Shown here: in pieces, positions 21,841-33,333 of the stretch
Numbering within the stretch: the stretch's first letter is position 1
Layout: each line of letters opens with the position of its first letter
Assembly (NCBI GenBank): GCA_037976565.1
Contig: CP137682.1
Coordinates: forward strand, 17,886,751 to 17,950,750
Source of the DNA: Mesocentrotus franciscanus
Lineage: Eukaryota > Echinodermata > Echinoidea > Camarodonta > Strongylocentrotidae
DNA: 64,000 nucleotides
Direction: 5' to 3'
Position numbers and translations under genes: made by a program
The notes under the pieces: generated by a model
Databases searched by the model: none
What the model was told of the DNA's origin: nothing
The model's input: the letters and a program-made list of their open reading frames with translations, nothing else

Positions 21841-23205
21841 GACTGACGTCTTAAAGACGTCATAAATTGGTTGTAAAGTGGTAAACACGTCGTACGTCGT
21901 ATGGACGACGTCATTACGACGTCATTATGTCGTCTTCAAAAGACTATTTTTTCCAAGATAATTTTTGTCGCATTGACGACGTCATTACGACGTCATTATG
22001 ACGTCTTCAAAAGACTATTTTTCCAAGATAATTTTTGTCGCATTGACGACGTCATTACGACGTCATTATGACGTCTTTAAAAGACTAATTTTTCCAAGAT
22101 AATTTTTGTCGCATTGACGACGTCATTACGACGTCATTATGACGTCTTTAAAATACTAATTTTTCCAATATAATTTGTGTCGCATTGACGACGTCATTAC
22201 GACGTCATTATGACGTCTTTAAAAGACTAATTTTTCCAATATAATTTTTGTCGTATTGACGACGTCATTACGACAACATTTTGACGTCTTTAAAAGACTG
22301 TATTTTCCAAAATAATTTTTGTCGTATTGACGACGTCATTACGACAACATTTTGACGTCTTTAAAAGACTATATTTTCTAAGATAATTTTGTCGTATTGA
22401 CGACGTCATTATGACGACTTTAAAGACTATTTTTCTAAGATAATTTTTGTCGTATTTACGACGTCATTACGACGTCATTATGACGTCTTTTAAAGATTAA
22501 TTTTTCCAAGATAATTTTTGTCGTATTGACGACGTCATTATGACGACTTTAAAAGACTATTTTTCCAAGATAATTTTTGTCGTATTGACGACGTCATTAC
22601 GACAACATTATGACGTCTTTAAAAGACTATTTTTCCAATAAAATTTATGTCGTAATGACGACGTTATTACGAAGTCATTATGACGTCTTTAAATGACTAC
22701 TTTTTCCAAGATAATTTTTGTCATATTGACGACGTCATTACGACAACATTTTGACGTCTTTAAAAGACTATTTTTGCTAATATAATTTTTGTCATATAGA
22801 CGACGAAATTATGACGGCTTGCGAAGACTATTATTTATCATTAATTTTTGTCGTATGGACGACGTTATTACGACGTCATTATGACGCGTCTTTAAATGAC
22901 TATTCTTTCCAATATAATCTTTGTCGTATGGATGACGTAATTATGACGTCTTTCGAAGAATATTAATTGTCATTAATTTTTGTCGTATGGACGACGTAAT
23001 TATGACGTCTTTCAAAGAATATTAATTGTCTTTTTGTTGTATGGACGACGTTATTATGACGTCTTTCGACGTCTTTAAAAGACTATTTTCTTCCGTAATC
23101 ATTTTTGTCGTGTGGACGATGTCATATGACGTCTTTCAAAGACTATTATTTGTCATTATTTTTTTGTCGTATGGACGACGTTATTACGTCATTTGACGTC
23201 TTTAT
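21841..23205. repeat. Left array, ~71-bp unit with GACGTC words
   Basis: About 19 units of a ~70-72-bp repeat: GACGACGTCATTACGACGTC, then ATTATGACGTCTT, AAAAGACTA, TTTTTCCAAGATAATTTTTG and TCGTATT. The units nearest the terminus are the most regular; the inner ones degenerate. Words such as TGACGTC and ACGTCAT resemble half of the CRE palindrome. Confidence 0.95.
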
Positions 23206-23526
23206 AAAAAAAAAAGAGAACAGTAGAAACCAATAGAAACCATTAGGATCAAATATGAGCATGTGTCACTGAGTAAATAGGGCAATTATCAGAGGTGAAA
23301 ATGGGGAACTTCTTTGCCCCCTCAAATCATTAGTCATTATATTAATCAGATTGTGCACCATCTTGACATGCAAAGGTCTGCAATATCGATCAAGACTAAA
23401 CATGCTCTAATCTCGCTATTTGAAAAAGGCTGTGTGTGTGATACTCAAGGCCGTAGGCCTACACAATACATTACAATGTGTATATGTACTGTATATAGTA
23501 TGCATTGGGAGCTGATCGGAGTGTAA

Positions 23527-23590
23527 ATGGCCGTTATACAGCTGCTGTACAGTGCAGTACTCTGTTTTCCCCTGCTAATCTACAGTATGG
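23527..23590 (+). CDS. Candidate signal-peptide first exon
   Basis: ATG directly after an in-frame TAA opens 21 codons (MAVIQLLYSAVLCFPLLIYS plus M) ending in phase 1 at a strong GTAAGT donor. The hydrophobic stretch looks like a secretion signal. The only phase-compatible acceptor noticed (25,250) reaches a stop after about 25 codons. No homology was recognised; it may be chance. Confidence 0.25.
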
Positions 23591-24097
23591 GTAAGTCTTA
23601 GAATTACCTAATTTATTTACAAAATGTACATAAATCTATAGTTACTGTTTTCTGTTCTGAAAAGTTGACATGCATGTTTAATATGTATGATCTAATGATT
23701 GTGAGCTCGGACTTTCAACACCTGCTGACAAAAGTAGTCCCGTGTACTGATAATTGTGTCATAATGCAGGCAGCTTGGTGCTGTACGTACTACATCCATG
23801 TATGTTCCCTTCTATGTATTTTTATGTAACATCTTGATCCTGTTGATGGGATGCATGGTTGGGTCATCATTTGAAGCAAAGTTTATTGATTTGCCTACAC
23901 ATGACTTTAAAGGGAAATCCAACCTGAATATACAACTAGGCCCTATACTCTCAGCTCTCAAGTCTCAAACTCAAAGACAAAGACAAAGTCTAACTAGACC
24001 TAGTAAAAGAAAGTAGAAAAATAAGAGAAGCAAACTGATGAAAGTTTCAATAAAATCTGACTAGATCTAGGTCTAGATATTCGTTTTCGCTGATTTG

Positions 24098-24170
24098 TCT
24101 GATTTGGGTAGGGTCGGCTCCTCCCTTTAGACTTAGTCTTAGAAACAGAAGCCGACCATAGGGTCTTCTT
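24098..24170. repeat. Short dispersed hairpin repeat, copy 1
   Basis: TGATTTGGGTAGGGTCGGCT, a short spacer, then CAGAAGCCGACCATA. GGTCGGCT and AGCCGACC can pair. The same block occurs at 60,214-60,268. Confidence 0.7.
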
Positions 24171-24234
24171 CTTGGATCTTGGATTCAGTTCCTCCTAAAT
24201 ACTCCAAAGAAGATGTGTAATTGATGTAGAGGTG

Positions 24235-24443
24235 TCGGTGGTCAGTGGACACGTCGCGGACTGTCGATCACAAGGTCCGCGGCATTAATGTCCTTTGGCA
24301 AGACATTGATCTACATTTGCCACACTCCACCCAGGTGAAGTAAATGGGGACCTGGTAATTATGCTGCATTATTGTAGAGCGCTTAGAGACTTCTGATAAA
24401 GTAAGTGTTAGGCGCTATATAAGCAAATATAATTATTATTATT
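24235..24443. mobile_element. SINE-like element with (ATT)n tail
   Basis: Begins near GTCGGTGGTCAGTGGACACG, has GGACTGTCGATCACAAGGTC (a weak B-box-like block), and ends GCGCTATATAAGCAAATATA followed by (ATT)n. The size and tail suit a tRNA-derived SINE. The promoter boxes are degenerate. Confidence 0.55.
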
Positions 24444-24725
24444 AGTGTAGTTTCGTATCCATTTTTTAACCCTAACTCCGGCGTGGAGATACCCTACTAA
24501 AACATAACCCAAAATCAACTAAATCTTCATCAATTGTTCAAATAATGGTCATGATTTAAAAGTCGTTATGTTTCTAATACCCCTTTCGTGTCAATTTTCT
24601 TATCTTTTTTGGATTATTTTTCCTAAAAACGAAGACTTAAAATATACGCTTTCTCACGTGATTCACGGCAAACTGCTGCACAATACAATGGCATACCGTA
24701 CGCCTACCGTACGCCTGCCTCACAT
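24440..24725. mobile_element. Palindromic MITE, partial copy
   Basis: Contains ACTCCGGCGTGGAGATACCC, a segment with CATCAATTGTTCAAATAATG, and CACGGCAAACTGCTGCACAA. It is the inverse-orientation relative of the element at 38,744-39,098. The outer GCTAGTTCAGAATC ends are lost. Confidence 0.75.
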
Positions 24726-25279
24726 CTGCTGTGAGTAATGTCAATTTTGAGAATTTAGTGCTTTATTATTTTAAAAATAAAAATATTGTTTATTTGCGCA
24801 GCTAAATGATTTGAATCAATTGCAATTTTTTATAAGACTGGGCCCAGATGTCTGGAAATTGAGCTTTGTGTGTGCGATGCGCAGAGGAATAAAGCATTGT
24901 GACTTGTGTCACATACATATAACCTTAAACAAGTCGTTTCTACAGAGTTTAGTCTTTAGACAGCAAATGTATCAGAAAAAAACTTCACCTTTGAAGACGT
25001 GCACAAATTTGTGTTACCATAAATTGTTTTAATGGTATAAACTCTAATCAGTTCATGGTGTTTTCCTATAGGCTACCGTAAACAGAAGCCTTTATCTGGA
25101 AATAATCGGTTAGACCCGTAAATGGTAAACAAAATTCTTTCCCCACAGGCTGTACAAAGAAGTTTGTAGTAGGCCTATACATGTGTTGCACATGCATACT
25201 TTATCAACCATTCATTTTGTTTTAACGTTATTTATTTTCTCATTAATTGTAGGCATCTTTTTAACATCTTTCGTCAAAG

Positions 25280-26175
25280 CAGTGGATTCAAATTTCAAAG
25301 CACATTGTGGCCACAATAGATTGGATTGACGTGAGACCATGCAGAAAATGCTACTTTCTCTCAGCCTTCTGGATGTTCCTTAAGGATCAGCAGCCTCATG
25401 AAAAAGTTGAAGCCATTATCGGTAAATGTGTACATGTACTTGTATTATTTTTGTACATTTTTGTCATATTGTGCATGATCACCGACTAATTAGACACTAC
25501 AGAATTGATCATTTCACTTGAAAGGCGTATTTTTCCTTACCGGTAGTTTCAAATATACAGTCAAACCTGTCTATAGCGACTGCCCAAGGGAAACACAAAA
25601 AGTGGTCTTTGTAGACAGGTGGTCTTTGTAGACAGGTTCCTTTAGTACATGTTTCAATGAGAAACCATTTTCAAGGGAAACAAAAAATGTGGTCCTTGTA
25701 GACAGGTGGTCACTAAAGCAGGTTTGACTGTATATATACCGGTATATATAATTCAATTAATTTCAGATCACTAAAACCTGCAAGTATGTTGCAATAACCG
25801 ACCATATTTTGCGAGTTTCAAACATTTTTATTTCCCCTTCAGCATAGGTCAAGGAGCTTTTATTCTACCCTCATCAGCAAACTAGAATTGTATTGATAAT
25901 TTACAAAAAAATTCCTGAATCACGTTTTGCATTGCCAACAAAAGTTTAAAATCCAAAGGTGTGTTTACATTATGTTTGTGAGCAATGAGAAATTATTTCT
26001 GATAAATCTTACCAAGCAGTACTTTTCTGGCAGAATTCATTATTTAATTAATTGTTTACATTTCAGTTTTAAAATATATAACAGTTTTTTCTTAATTGTA
26101 TTCCTTTCTTTTTGCTTTCTTCATCCATTAGAATTCTTTGCGCCTATGTACCCTGGATCTGAAAGCAGTGCATAA
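25280..26175 (+). CDS. Candidate two-exon 3' gene fragment
   Basis: Exon 25,280-25,421 reads QWIQISKHIVATIDWIDVRP and on to HEKVEAII, with donor GTAAAT, phase 1. The next acceptor, CATCCATTAG, opens 26,132-26,175, which continues in frame as EFFAPMYPGSESSA and a stop. The frame and splice signals agree, but no family is recognised and no upstream exon is phase-compatible. It lies inside the 9.3-kb element. Confidence 0.3.
25558..25730. mobile_element. Mariner-like MITE with TA target
   Basis: 173 bp. The ends CAGTCAAACCTG and CAGGTTTGACTG are exact inverses, flanked by TA on both sides (TATA available). The interior has the repeated word GTGGTCTTTGTAGACAGG. Short inverted ends with TA duplication fit the Tc1/mariner superfamily. 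Confidence 0.85.
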
Positions 26176-26890
26176 TACAGGAGATTCCACCCAAAAGCTA
26201 AACCGTGAGTCCAAGCTGAAGAGGAATATTTCCAAAATGATGTCTACACTCACCCGATAGCATAACTGCAAGAAATATTTCAGGTTATTTTTCCCTCCAT
26301 TATAGAGAGAGATTGGGGAGGGGATGGGGAGGGGTGAGGTGTAGCCACAAACCTGAATGGCTAAGCTGTAGAACTGAATCATGTCACTTGCAATTTTAAC
26401 GAATTACAGGGTTTACAAACTGACATAATGATTTGGGTAAAAAAATTCAGTATTCTGCGTATATTTGTAATGACTATTTATGAAGTTAACCTGTTTCATA
26501 TACTTATGTAGTACACTTGATATGCTCTGTCTCATGCTCATCCCCCCCCCCACCCCCCTTTGTATCGGTTCCTAAAACCTGTGTATTATATATAAGTTGG
26601 TAATAGAGAAAAATTGAGTGAGGTAAATGCAATACAAATCGATTCCATTCTTAAGCAATTAAGACTTGCTCAGGTACGGCACGTGAACCGCCAACAAATT
26701 TTTAAAAATGATGCAGATTTGGTTTATGTGTAAAGTGAACGGCAACAGAGGACCTGTATGTTTTGGACTGCGCGTATTCAGTGAGCTCTGTTTTATAATA
26801 TACAGAAATGTAAAGCATATTGAACTTTATGTCAACATTAAAAAATACTCTGCGGTTTTGAATGTTTTGCAGCATCATATCTGAACGAGC

Positions 26891-27840
26891 CATAAAGGGA
26901 CTTAGTTACATTGTTCAGATGAGAGATAATGGTGCTAAGGTATTGACTTCAATGTTAGATGTACAATTAAAGATAATCTGAAAGTTCGAGTGAAAAAGAC
27001 CATTATTAATGATAACAATTGGGAAAAACTGATGTGATCGATTCCTTAATTCTCCCAATTATATTATTATAATTTAATTTAATTTTAGGTGAATGTAAAT
27101 CATCACAAAGCAAAGAATTGGCTCTATATACCTTTTCCAAACATTTAAGTGTTGAAAGTCTTTTAAAGGCCTGTTTTATATCTTATTTTCAGCTCAGACG
27201 AGATGTGCAGTACACTAAGCTTGCCCAAAAGCATGACAGAGATAAATGCCTTGTTCCTGCCCCCTCTGCCTTTGAAGGACAGCGTCTCCCTAGAAGACAC
27301 TTTGCAACACAGACTGCTGAGCTGCCGTTTGAGAAGCCCCCTCCACCTTACCCACCTGGAAAGCAAAACGCTAGTCAGACCAGTGGAATTCGTCTACTAC
27401 CAACTTGAAGGAGTTCATCCCAGAGCCCTGTGCAAAACCAAGTGGCAGCGACCTCTCAAGAAAAGCTGGGTCAACCTCAACCGTATCAGAATTGGAGTTG
27501 GCCGTACACAATACTTCCTGCATAAAATTGGAGCTGATCCATCACCAAACTGTGCCTGTGGAGAGATCCAAACTATGGATCATGTCATCAATGCTTGTCC
27601 TATCTACAAATCCCCTCACGGTGCTTCTGGACTTCGAGAGCTCGATGACGAGACAATCAGTTGGCTAAATAGGGATCTTCCTATTTAGATGATGTACTCC
27701 TTGATATTCTTCGTACGAACGAACGATGGAAAAACGGTTGGGGAAAATTCAAAAATTTATTGGGAGAATCAACTGTTAAAGGGTGTCACACTGTGGCACC
27801 TTCTAAGACCATAAATATCTTTGTGGTTTGAGAATTTTTG
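26891..27840 (+). mobile_element. Dispersed repeat carrying an RTE-like fragment
   Basis: The outer segments (26,891 to about 27,190 and about 27,725-27,840) match, inverted, the repeat at 45,975-46,392. Between them this copy has about 520 extra bases encoding the C-terminus of a non-LTR reverse transcriptase polyprotein. This is therefore the fuller, 5'-truncated element and the 46-kb copy an internally deleted derivative. Confidence 0.7.
27203..27688 (+). pseudogene. RTE-type non-LTR retrotransposon ORF, C-terminus
   Basis: Encodes a Pro-rich stretch and then WVNLNRIRIGVGRTQYFLHK, GADPSPNCACGEIQTMDHVI and NACPIY, followed by a stop after LNRDLPI. The LNRxRxGxGR...CxCG...TMxHxxxxCP signature is the C-terminal domain downstream of the reverse transcriptase in RTE-like elements. 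Endonuclease and RT domains are absent. It sits in the 9.3-kb TIR element and is probably a passenger insertion. Confidence 0.75.
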
Positions 27841-28042
27841 GTAGTTAAAAGTATAAAATTGTTGGATTGTACCTGTGATTTTGAAAGTACAATATGGCTT
27901 ACCTATATTGAATCTAAGTTAAATTTTAATTCTTTGTGAAAATACCCCCAGGAGTTTCAAACTTGCCAAATGAATGTTGTGACATTAGCAATGGAATATA
28001 TCTGTTTGTGCTAAACTGTTTCATCATGCTTGCTATTTTATC

Positions 28043-28610
28043 TTAAAGCCCAAGTCCACTCCGATTTTCAAAAATTATAACATGTTGTAAATAAATCAAA
28101 GGTTAAAACTGCCAAATATCACGGGCGTACTTCAATCAGGTGATTTTTAAGAGCGATTTTTGTTTCGGGTATTTCGAGCAAAACATTTATATTGCTGTAC
28201 GGATGTGACGTATGCTCCTCACAACGAAAGTGCCAGCGGTATACATTCTGACAATAGGCTATTTTCGTAATGTAACCAAATTTAATGCATACGTCTTTGT
28301 GAAGTGCCTCTATACAAACTATTTCATTCACCTGATAAGAATAATAGTGTTTCATTATTCTTATCAGGTGAAATAGTTTGTATCGAGGCACTTCACAAGA
28401 CGTATGCATTAAATTTGGTTACATTCGAATCTGTGTTGTGAGGACCCTACGTCACAACCGACTCGCTCATTAACTTGTTTTTGCTCATTAATAAAAATTA
28501 TTAAAAATAAATCTGAGCACCATTTTCCAAAACCAAGTTATATTTGGGCTTTTTAGATTTTTGTCTATCTAATCAGCTCAACTTTTCAGTGGAGTGGACT
28601 TGTACTTTAA
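28043..28610. mobile_element. TTAA MITE with long central hairpin
   Basis: Ends TTAAAGCCCAAGTCCACTCC and GGAGTGGACTTGTACTTTAA, the same termini as the element at 5,650. At 28,269-28,425 there is a nearly perfect inverted repeat with about 75-base arms (GTAACCAAATTTAATGCATA ... inverse). It is non-autonomous and a passenger in the larger TIR element. Confidence 0.85.
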
Positions 28611-28799
28611 AGTTGGAAATATCTTCTGCATCATTATTGCACAGTCACCTTGGAATCGCCCAATTGAGCCAGTCGTACTGGCAGGAATGTTTAATCTGAT
28701 CAAAATTGTGTTTTTATACTTCAGCTTCTGTATTCGCAAACGAAATCTTTGATGATATTTATAAGAATGAAAGTTGCCACTGCCAGTAATGCCTTTTCT

Positions 28800-29392
28800 T
28801 ATATTTAAGTCATGTGCCCGTAAGAAGCAGGTTTCTAGCACAGAGAATAGGTACAGTTGAGCTGATTTCTGCACAGTTTTCCAATATGCTGTATCGCCAT
28901 GTGTGATATAGATTGTATAGTTTTATACTTCATTTGCATGTGCCTTTTGAAACTGTGAATATGAATTATTGCCATAAACTTAGAGATTCCCCTTGTATGT
29001 AACAAGAATTTATCTTTCACGCTCAGAAATTCTATATTGAATGAGCATCTGTGTTTACTTGATGTATTATGTGCTGCTAATAATGCAATTACTTCTGTTG
29101 ACATATAGCCATTTGTCTTGACTCTCTGGTAAGACTTGTTTCCAACAACCTTTTGTTTTATCTGATACTCTTTATCTGCATTACAGTCTTGTGGTTGTGA
29201 GGAGCGGGTTTGCAGCATGGAGACGAGGTAGAGCTATGCTGATGAATGCCCTGCTTTCCACTATTCTGTTTTGCTGAATGTGAGGAGCTTCCCCAGTGTG
29301 ATGTTTGCTTATCTACTGAAAAACTGCGGGTATCAGTATAGCTTTACCTAGTCTCTATGCTGCTAACCTGCTTCTCACAACCGCAAGACTTA
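28800..29392. repeat. Three related ~60-bp segments, two in inverted orientation
   Basis: The segment at 29,186-29,246 (CTTGTGGTTGTGAGGAGCGG, GCAGCATGGAGACGAGGTAG) is inverted at 29,332-29,391. A looser direct relative lies near 28,813-28,865 (AAGAAGCAGGTTTCTAGCAC). Open frames on the minus strand here (up to 127 aa) have no recognisable domain. Confidence 0.7.
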
Positions 29393-29829
29393 TAAGTTTA
29401 ACCAATTATGCAATATAATATGTCATGGTTTCTTGTACTGATAAGTGAATTTAATTTGAAAGCAAATGAAAACCGTTCTTTAATTGTAATGTTTATCTTT
29501 AAAAAGTAGCACATTTTATGACAAAACAGATATCTTTGTGATGGCCTGTTAACTTTATTAAAATCAATTATGAGATTAGGATGGGGATGGAAAGACACTG
29601 TACGTATAGAAGGCAAGTTAGAAAAAGAAGGTATAGAAATAAGTATTTTATAGTTTTGTGTTATCCTTCTTCACACCATTTACATGTACATTAAAAATAT
29701 GAAAATTACTTTCTGTCTGGCATGTATATATTACCGTATGTGATGCAATATTTGTTGCTTTGATTGTACCGTGTGATTGCTCAGAATGAGTGATTTGTAC
29801 ACTTTCTTCCTTGATCAGGTGGTCATATA
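29393..29829. other. Noncoding interior of the 9.3-kb element
   Basis: AT-rich. Nothing recognised. Confidence 0.4.
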
Positions 29830-31120
29830 GATGTCATTTAGAGGACAAAAAAGGCGTAAAGCTCATGTAAGGATAAAAAGTACATCGAATTGGTGTCCTT
29901 ATGTCTTCCGTTGCTACAAATTTACGTCTTGAAGATGTCCTTTTTAACCAATAGGATGGACAAATTGTGTAAAGATTCAAGTCCGTACAATGTAAACTAT
30001 TGATACAAGTTTATGCTTTTAAGGCGTAATTTTTACTTAAAGATGTAAAAACTACATAAATATATGACATCTGTATGACGACTTCCTTTTTACAATTTAA
30101 CGTCTTAAAGGCGTCTTTTTTACCAGTAAGGCGTAAAAATCACATTAATATATGGCGTCAGTGCGGCGTCTACCTTTGATACAAGTTACCGTCTTGAAGG
30201 CGTCTATTCTTTATCAATAAGATGTAAATATCACGTCAAAATTTGATGTCCATACAATGTATACGAAGTCTGTAAGGCGTCTTTCTTGGGTAAAAATTGA
30301 CGTCTTGAAGGCGTCTTTCTTTAACTAATAAGGCGTAAAAATCACGTCAAAATATGGCGTCCTCACGACGGCGTGCGGGTGCAAGTTTACGTCTTTTGGC
30401 GTAAAGTTATGTCGTCTTAAAGGCGTCTTTCTTTAACTAAAAGGCGTAAATATGGCGTCCATATGGCGTCTTCCTATGGTACAAGTTGACGTCTTAAAGG
30501 CGTCTATCTTTAACTAATAAGGCGTAAAAATCACGTCAAAATATGGCGTCCTCACGGCGGCGTGCGGGTGCAAGTTTACGTCTTTTGGCGTAAAGTTATG
30601 TCGTCTTAAAGGCGTCTTTCTTTAACTAAAAGGCGTAAATATGACGTCCATATGACGTCTTCCTATGGTACAAGTTGACGTCTTAAAGGCGTCTTTCTTT
30701 AACTAATAAGGCGTAAAAATCACGTCAAAATATGGCGTCCTGACGGCGGCGTGCGGGTGCAAGTTTACGTCTTTTTACGTAAAGTTATGTCGTCTTAAAG
30801 GCGTCTTTCTTTAACTAAAAGGCGTAAATATAGCGTCCATATGGCGTCTTCCTATGGTACAAGTTGACGTCTTAAAGGCGTCTTTCTTTGACTAGTAAGG
30901 CGTAAATATGGCGTAAATATGGCGTCCATCTGACGTCTTCCTATGGTACAAGTTGGCGTCTTAAAGGCGTCTTTCTTTGACGAATAGACGTAAAAATCAC
31001 GTCAAAATATGGCGTCCTGAAGGCGACGTGCGGGTGCAAGTTTACGTCTTTTTAACGTCATGTTATGTCGACTTAAAGACGTAGTACAAGACGTAAATAT
31101 GACGTCTTTAAGACGTCGCT
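29830..31120. repeat. Right array, ~190-bp unit with GGCGTC/GACGTC words
   Basis: The words TTCCTATGGTACAAGTTGAC recur near 30,471, 30,660, 30,850 and 30,939. Each ~190-bp unit has ~90-bp subrepeats containing GACGTCTTAAAGGCGTCTTT, CTTTAACTAATAAGGCGTAA and AATATGGCGTCC. The array degenerates inward (from about 29,830) and ends at the TIR. It differs in sequence and period from the left array. Confidence 0.95.
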
Positions 31121-31136
31121 CTGCTATCAGGGTAAT

Positions 31137-32314
31137 TATTATTATTATTATTATTACTACTACTATACTAAATACAACTTCAAATGCTATTGTAATTGTT
31201 GTTATTGTTGTATCTATCATTAATTACATTATCATGACCGTTTTCATTGAGGTAAGGAAGCTTATACCCCCCCCACCCCCATCCACCCCTGTCAAAATAT
31301 GGGACCATAGATTTAAGAAAACAAAATGAACCCCGATCCTGGACGAAGACTAAGCCATTCCGAGAGTTTGGGGTGGGGTACTTCACACCTGACACGAGCG
31401 AGCGGATGCTGCACCGCGCATGCCGAAATGCATCCCCGCGGCCGCCCGGACACCCACTCACACACAAACGTACACACATGCCCAAATAAGCGGTACCATT
31501 CCCTATGCACATTCACAGGCCCCGCCCCCAGTATCTATTTCGTCATACTACCGCTAGATGGCAACCTTAGAATGAAATATATAGTCATTTTAAGGCGAAT
31601 GATGGAATGACTGTATACATCATTATAGCTTCGAGACCAGGTTGGCAATTACTGTACTTAATTCAGTACGTAAATCTGTGCATTTCATGCTCGGTCCTGC
31701 CGGAATATTCAGTGTTGTTCTCTTTAACTTATTTTTCCATTTCCATCTCTTAATCGTTTCTGTGTTTTCAAATTGAAATGCATTTGTTATGACTCGGCTA
31801 TGCTGTTTCGCCAGCTCTGTGAACGAACGGGCCGTGTCTGTATGTTGTGGGAGTGATTGTGCATTGACACGCTGGCATTGATCCCAGGCCCAGTGCAGTG
31901 TAGTATAGTATGTGCGTTGGCTTGGCCCGAAGACGCATCCCAGGCTTGCATTTTCTGAGCACATGTATTTCGGGGATGATCTCAAAATACCCGCAAAGTC
32001 GTTGTACAGGGACAGTTTTGGGTAATCATTTATAGACAGAACGTAACATTATTTATTTTTATTTCTTTATTTAAAAAAGAAGAAGATACGTTTAATCATA
32101 CAAACAAAGATTTAATAATCAATAATTAGGTCGACTTGACGTTTTCCCCAACAGTCAATCATGTACTGCACATTCTTATTTTGAGATCATCCCTTATTGA
32201 GGAATGTTGTTCTGCCACTCGGACCTCGGGTAGAGGTCAGAGAGGTCAGTGATTCGTGAATTGCTACACGTGTTTTGGACTAATATCTCCCTTTCCGTAT
32301 ATAATGTATACTAT
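31137..32314. other. Mostly noncoding; one unrecognised minus-strand frame
   Basis: A minus-strand frame at 31,623-31,985 (120 aa, starting MRSSPKYMCSENASLGC) has reasonable composition, but no domain is recognised and no splice partner is evident. A C-run lies near 31,266. CCGCTAGATGGCAA near 31,551 resembles a CTCF site. Confidence 0.3.
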
Positions 32315-32351
32315 ACGGCTATAGAAAGAGAGTCTCTCTTTCTATAGCCGT
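32315..32351. repeat. Perfect 17-bp hairpin beside the (CT)n tract
   Basis: ACGGCTATAGAAAGAGA, a 3-base spacer, then the exact inverse TCTCTTTCTATAGCCGT. Confidence 0.85.
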
Positions 32352-32375
32352 GGACCTATGTTACTCTCACTTGAT

Positions 32376-32451
32376 ATTCTCTCTCTCTCTCTTTCCTTCT
32401 ATATCCCTCTCATCTCCCCTCCTCTCTCTCTCTTTCTCTCTTCGATATCCC

Positions 32452-32503
<52 letters not shown>

Positions 32504-32670
32504 ATCCCTTCTCTCTCCCTCTCCCTCTCTCTTTATTTCTCTACCCCATACCATTCTACTCTTTCTCTATTTATTTCTCTTTCGATGTATATTTCTGTCT
32601 CTCTCTCTCTCTCTCATCGCTTCTCTCTTTAATTTATCACTCATCCCCTTCCTCTTTCTTTCTCTCACTA

Positions 32671-32701
<31 letters not shown>

Positions 32702-32870
32702 ACCCCTTTCACCTTTTCCCTCTCGAATTCGATCTCCACATGCTTGCACTCTCTCTCTCTCTCTCTCTTCTGTATCCCTTTTCTCTCTCACTCTCTCTCC
32801 TGACTATCCCTTCTCTCTCTCTCTATTGATCCCTCACTATCCTGTTACTCTCTCTCTCCTCTCTCACCCC

Positions 32871-32901
<31 letters not shown>

Positions 32902-33000
32902 CTCGCTCTCTCTCTCTCTTTCCCTCTCTCTCTCGACCTATCTCTCTCAATTATTACTCATTCATCTTTCTTTATCTCCAACTTTCTTTCTCTCTCTTTC
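32376..33000. repeat. Long (CT)n-rich polypyrimidine tract
   Basis: About 620 bases of almost pure pyrimidine on this strand, dominated by CT dinucleotides with interruptions. The Ser/Leu-rich frames across it (up to 224 aa) are low-complexity by-products. Such tracts can form triplex (H-) DNA. Confidence 0.95.
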
Positions 33001-33325
33001 TGGAATTGAGATTGGGCCTAAGCCCTAAGTGAATTGGATGCACACAAATACAATAAAAATAAAAACAACAACTGCATATTATTGTGAAGCTCGAAATAAT
33101 CTAACTTTCAAATTTGATAGGCCTATTATTATGCGGCCTGGTGAGTAGAACAATTCACACTATTTTTTAATGCCATTATGGTATGCCCACTAAACGCATA
33201 TTGAAAAGCATTTGTTTTTGCTGTCCAGACTGATAATCTTCAAGTTGACATTGGACCTTCTTACCCATTTCTCAAACTGAGAGAATGGCACTGTCCACTG
33301 TCAAGTGAAAAGATAAAGTAATGTA
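33001..33325. other. Noncoding stretch
   Basis: Nothing recognised. Confidence 0.4.
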
Positions 33326-33333
33326 GATGTATT

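Larger units (their letters stand above)
21826..31136. mobile_element. 9.3-kb foldback-like TIR element with array termini
   Basis: The left end reads ATTACCCTGATAGCAGA, two variable bases, then GACGTCTTAAAGACGTCATA. The reverse complement of the right end gives the same string except for those two bases, so the terminal inverted repeat is about 38 bp. Just inside each end lies a ~1.3-kb array of GACGTC-like words (21,841-23,205 and 29,830-31,120). The two arrays follow the same rule but are not copies of each other. Array-type inverted ends resemble foldback transposons, such as the TU elements described from sea urchins. No transposase was recognised inside. The AT-rich flanks hide any target duplication. 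Confidence 0.75.

Noticed and set aside
21841..23205. Regular repeats reminiscent of a CRISPR array
   Set aside because: The units are contiguous and degenerate with no unique spacers, and the genome is eukaryotic.
28835..29218. 127-aa minus-strand open frame
   Set aside because: It overlaps repeated and inverted segments and has no recognisable domain.
31623..31985. 120-aa minus-strand open frame as a gene
   Set aside because: Composition is acceptable, but no domain, splice partner or conservation is visible, so it is only mentioned in the stretch description.
32350..33032. 224-aa Ser/Leu-rich open frame
   Set aside because: Pure translation of the (CT)n tract; no domain or splice context.
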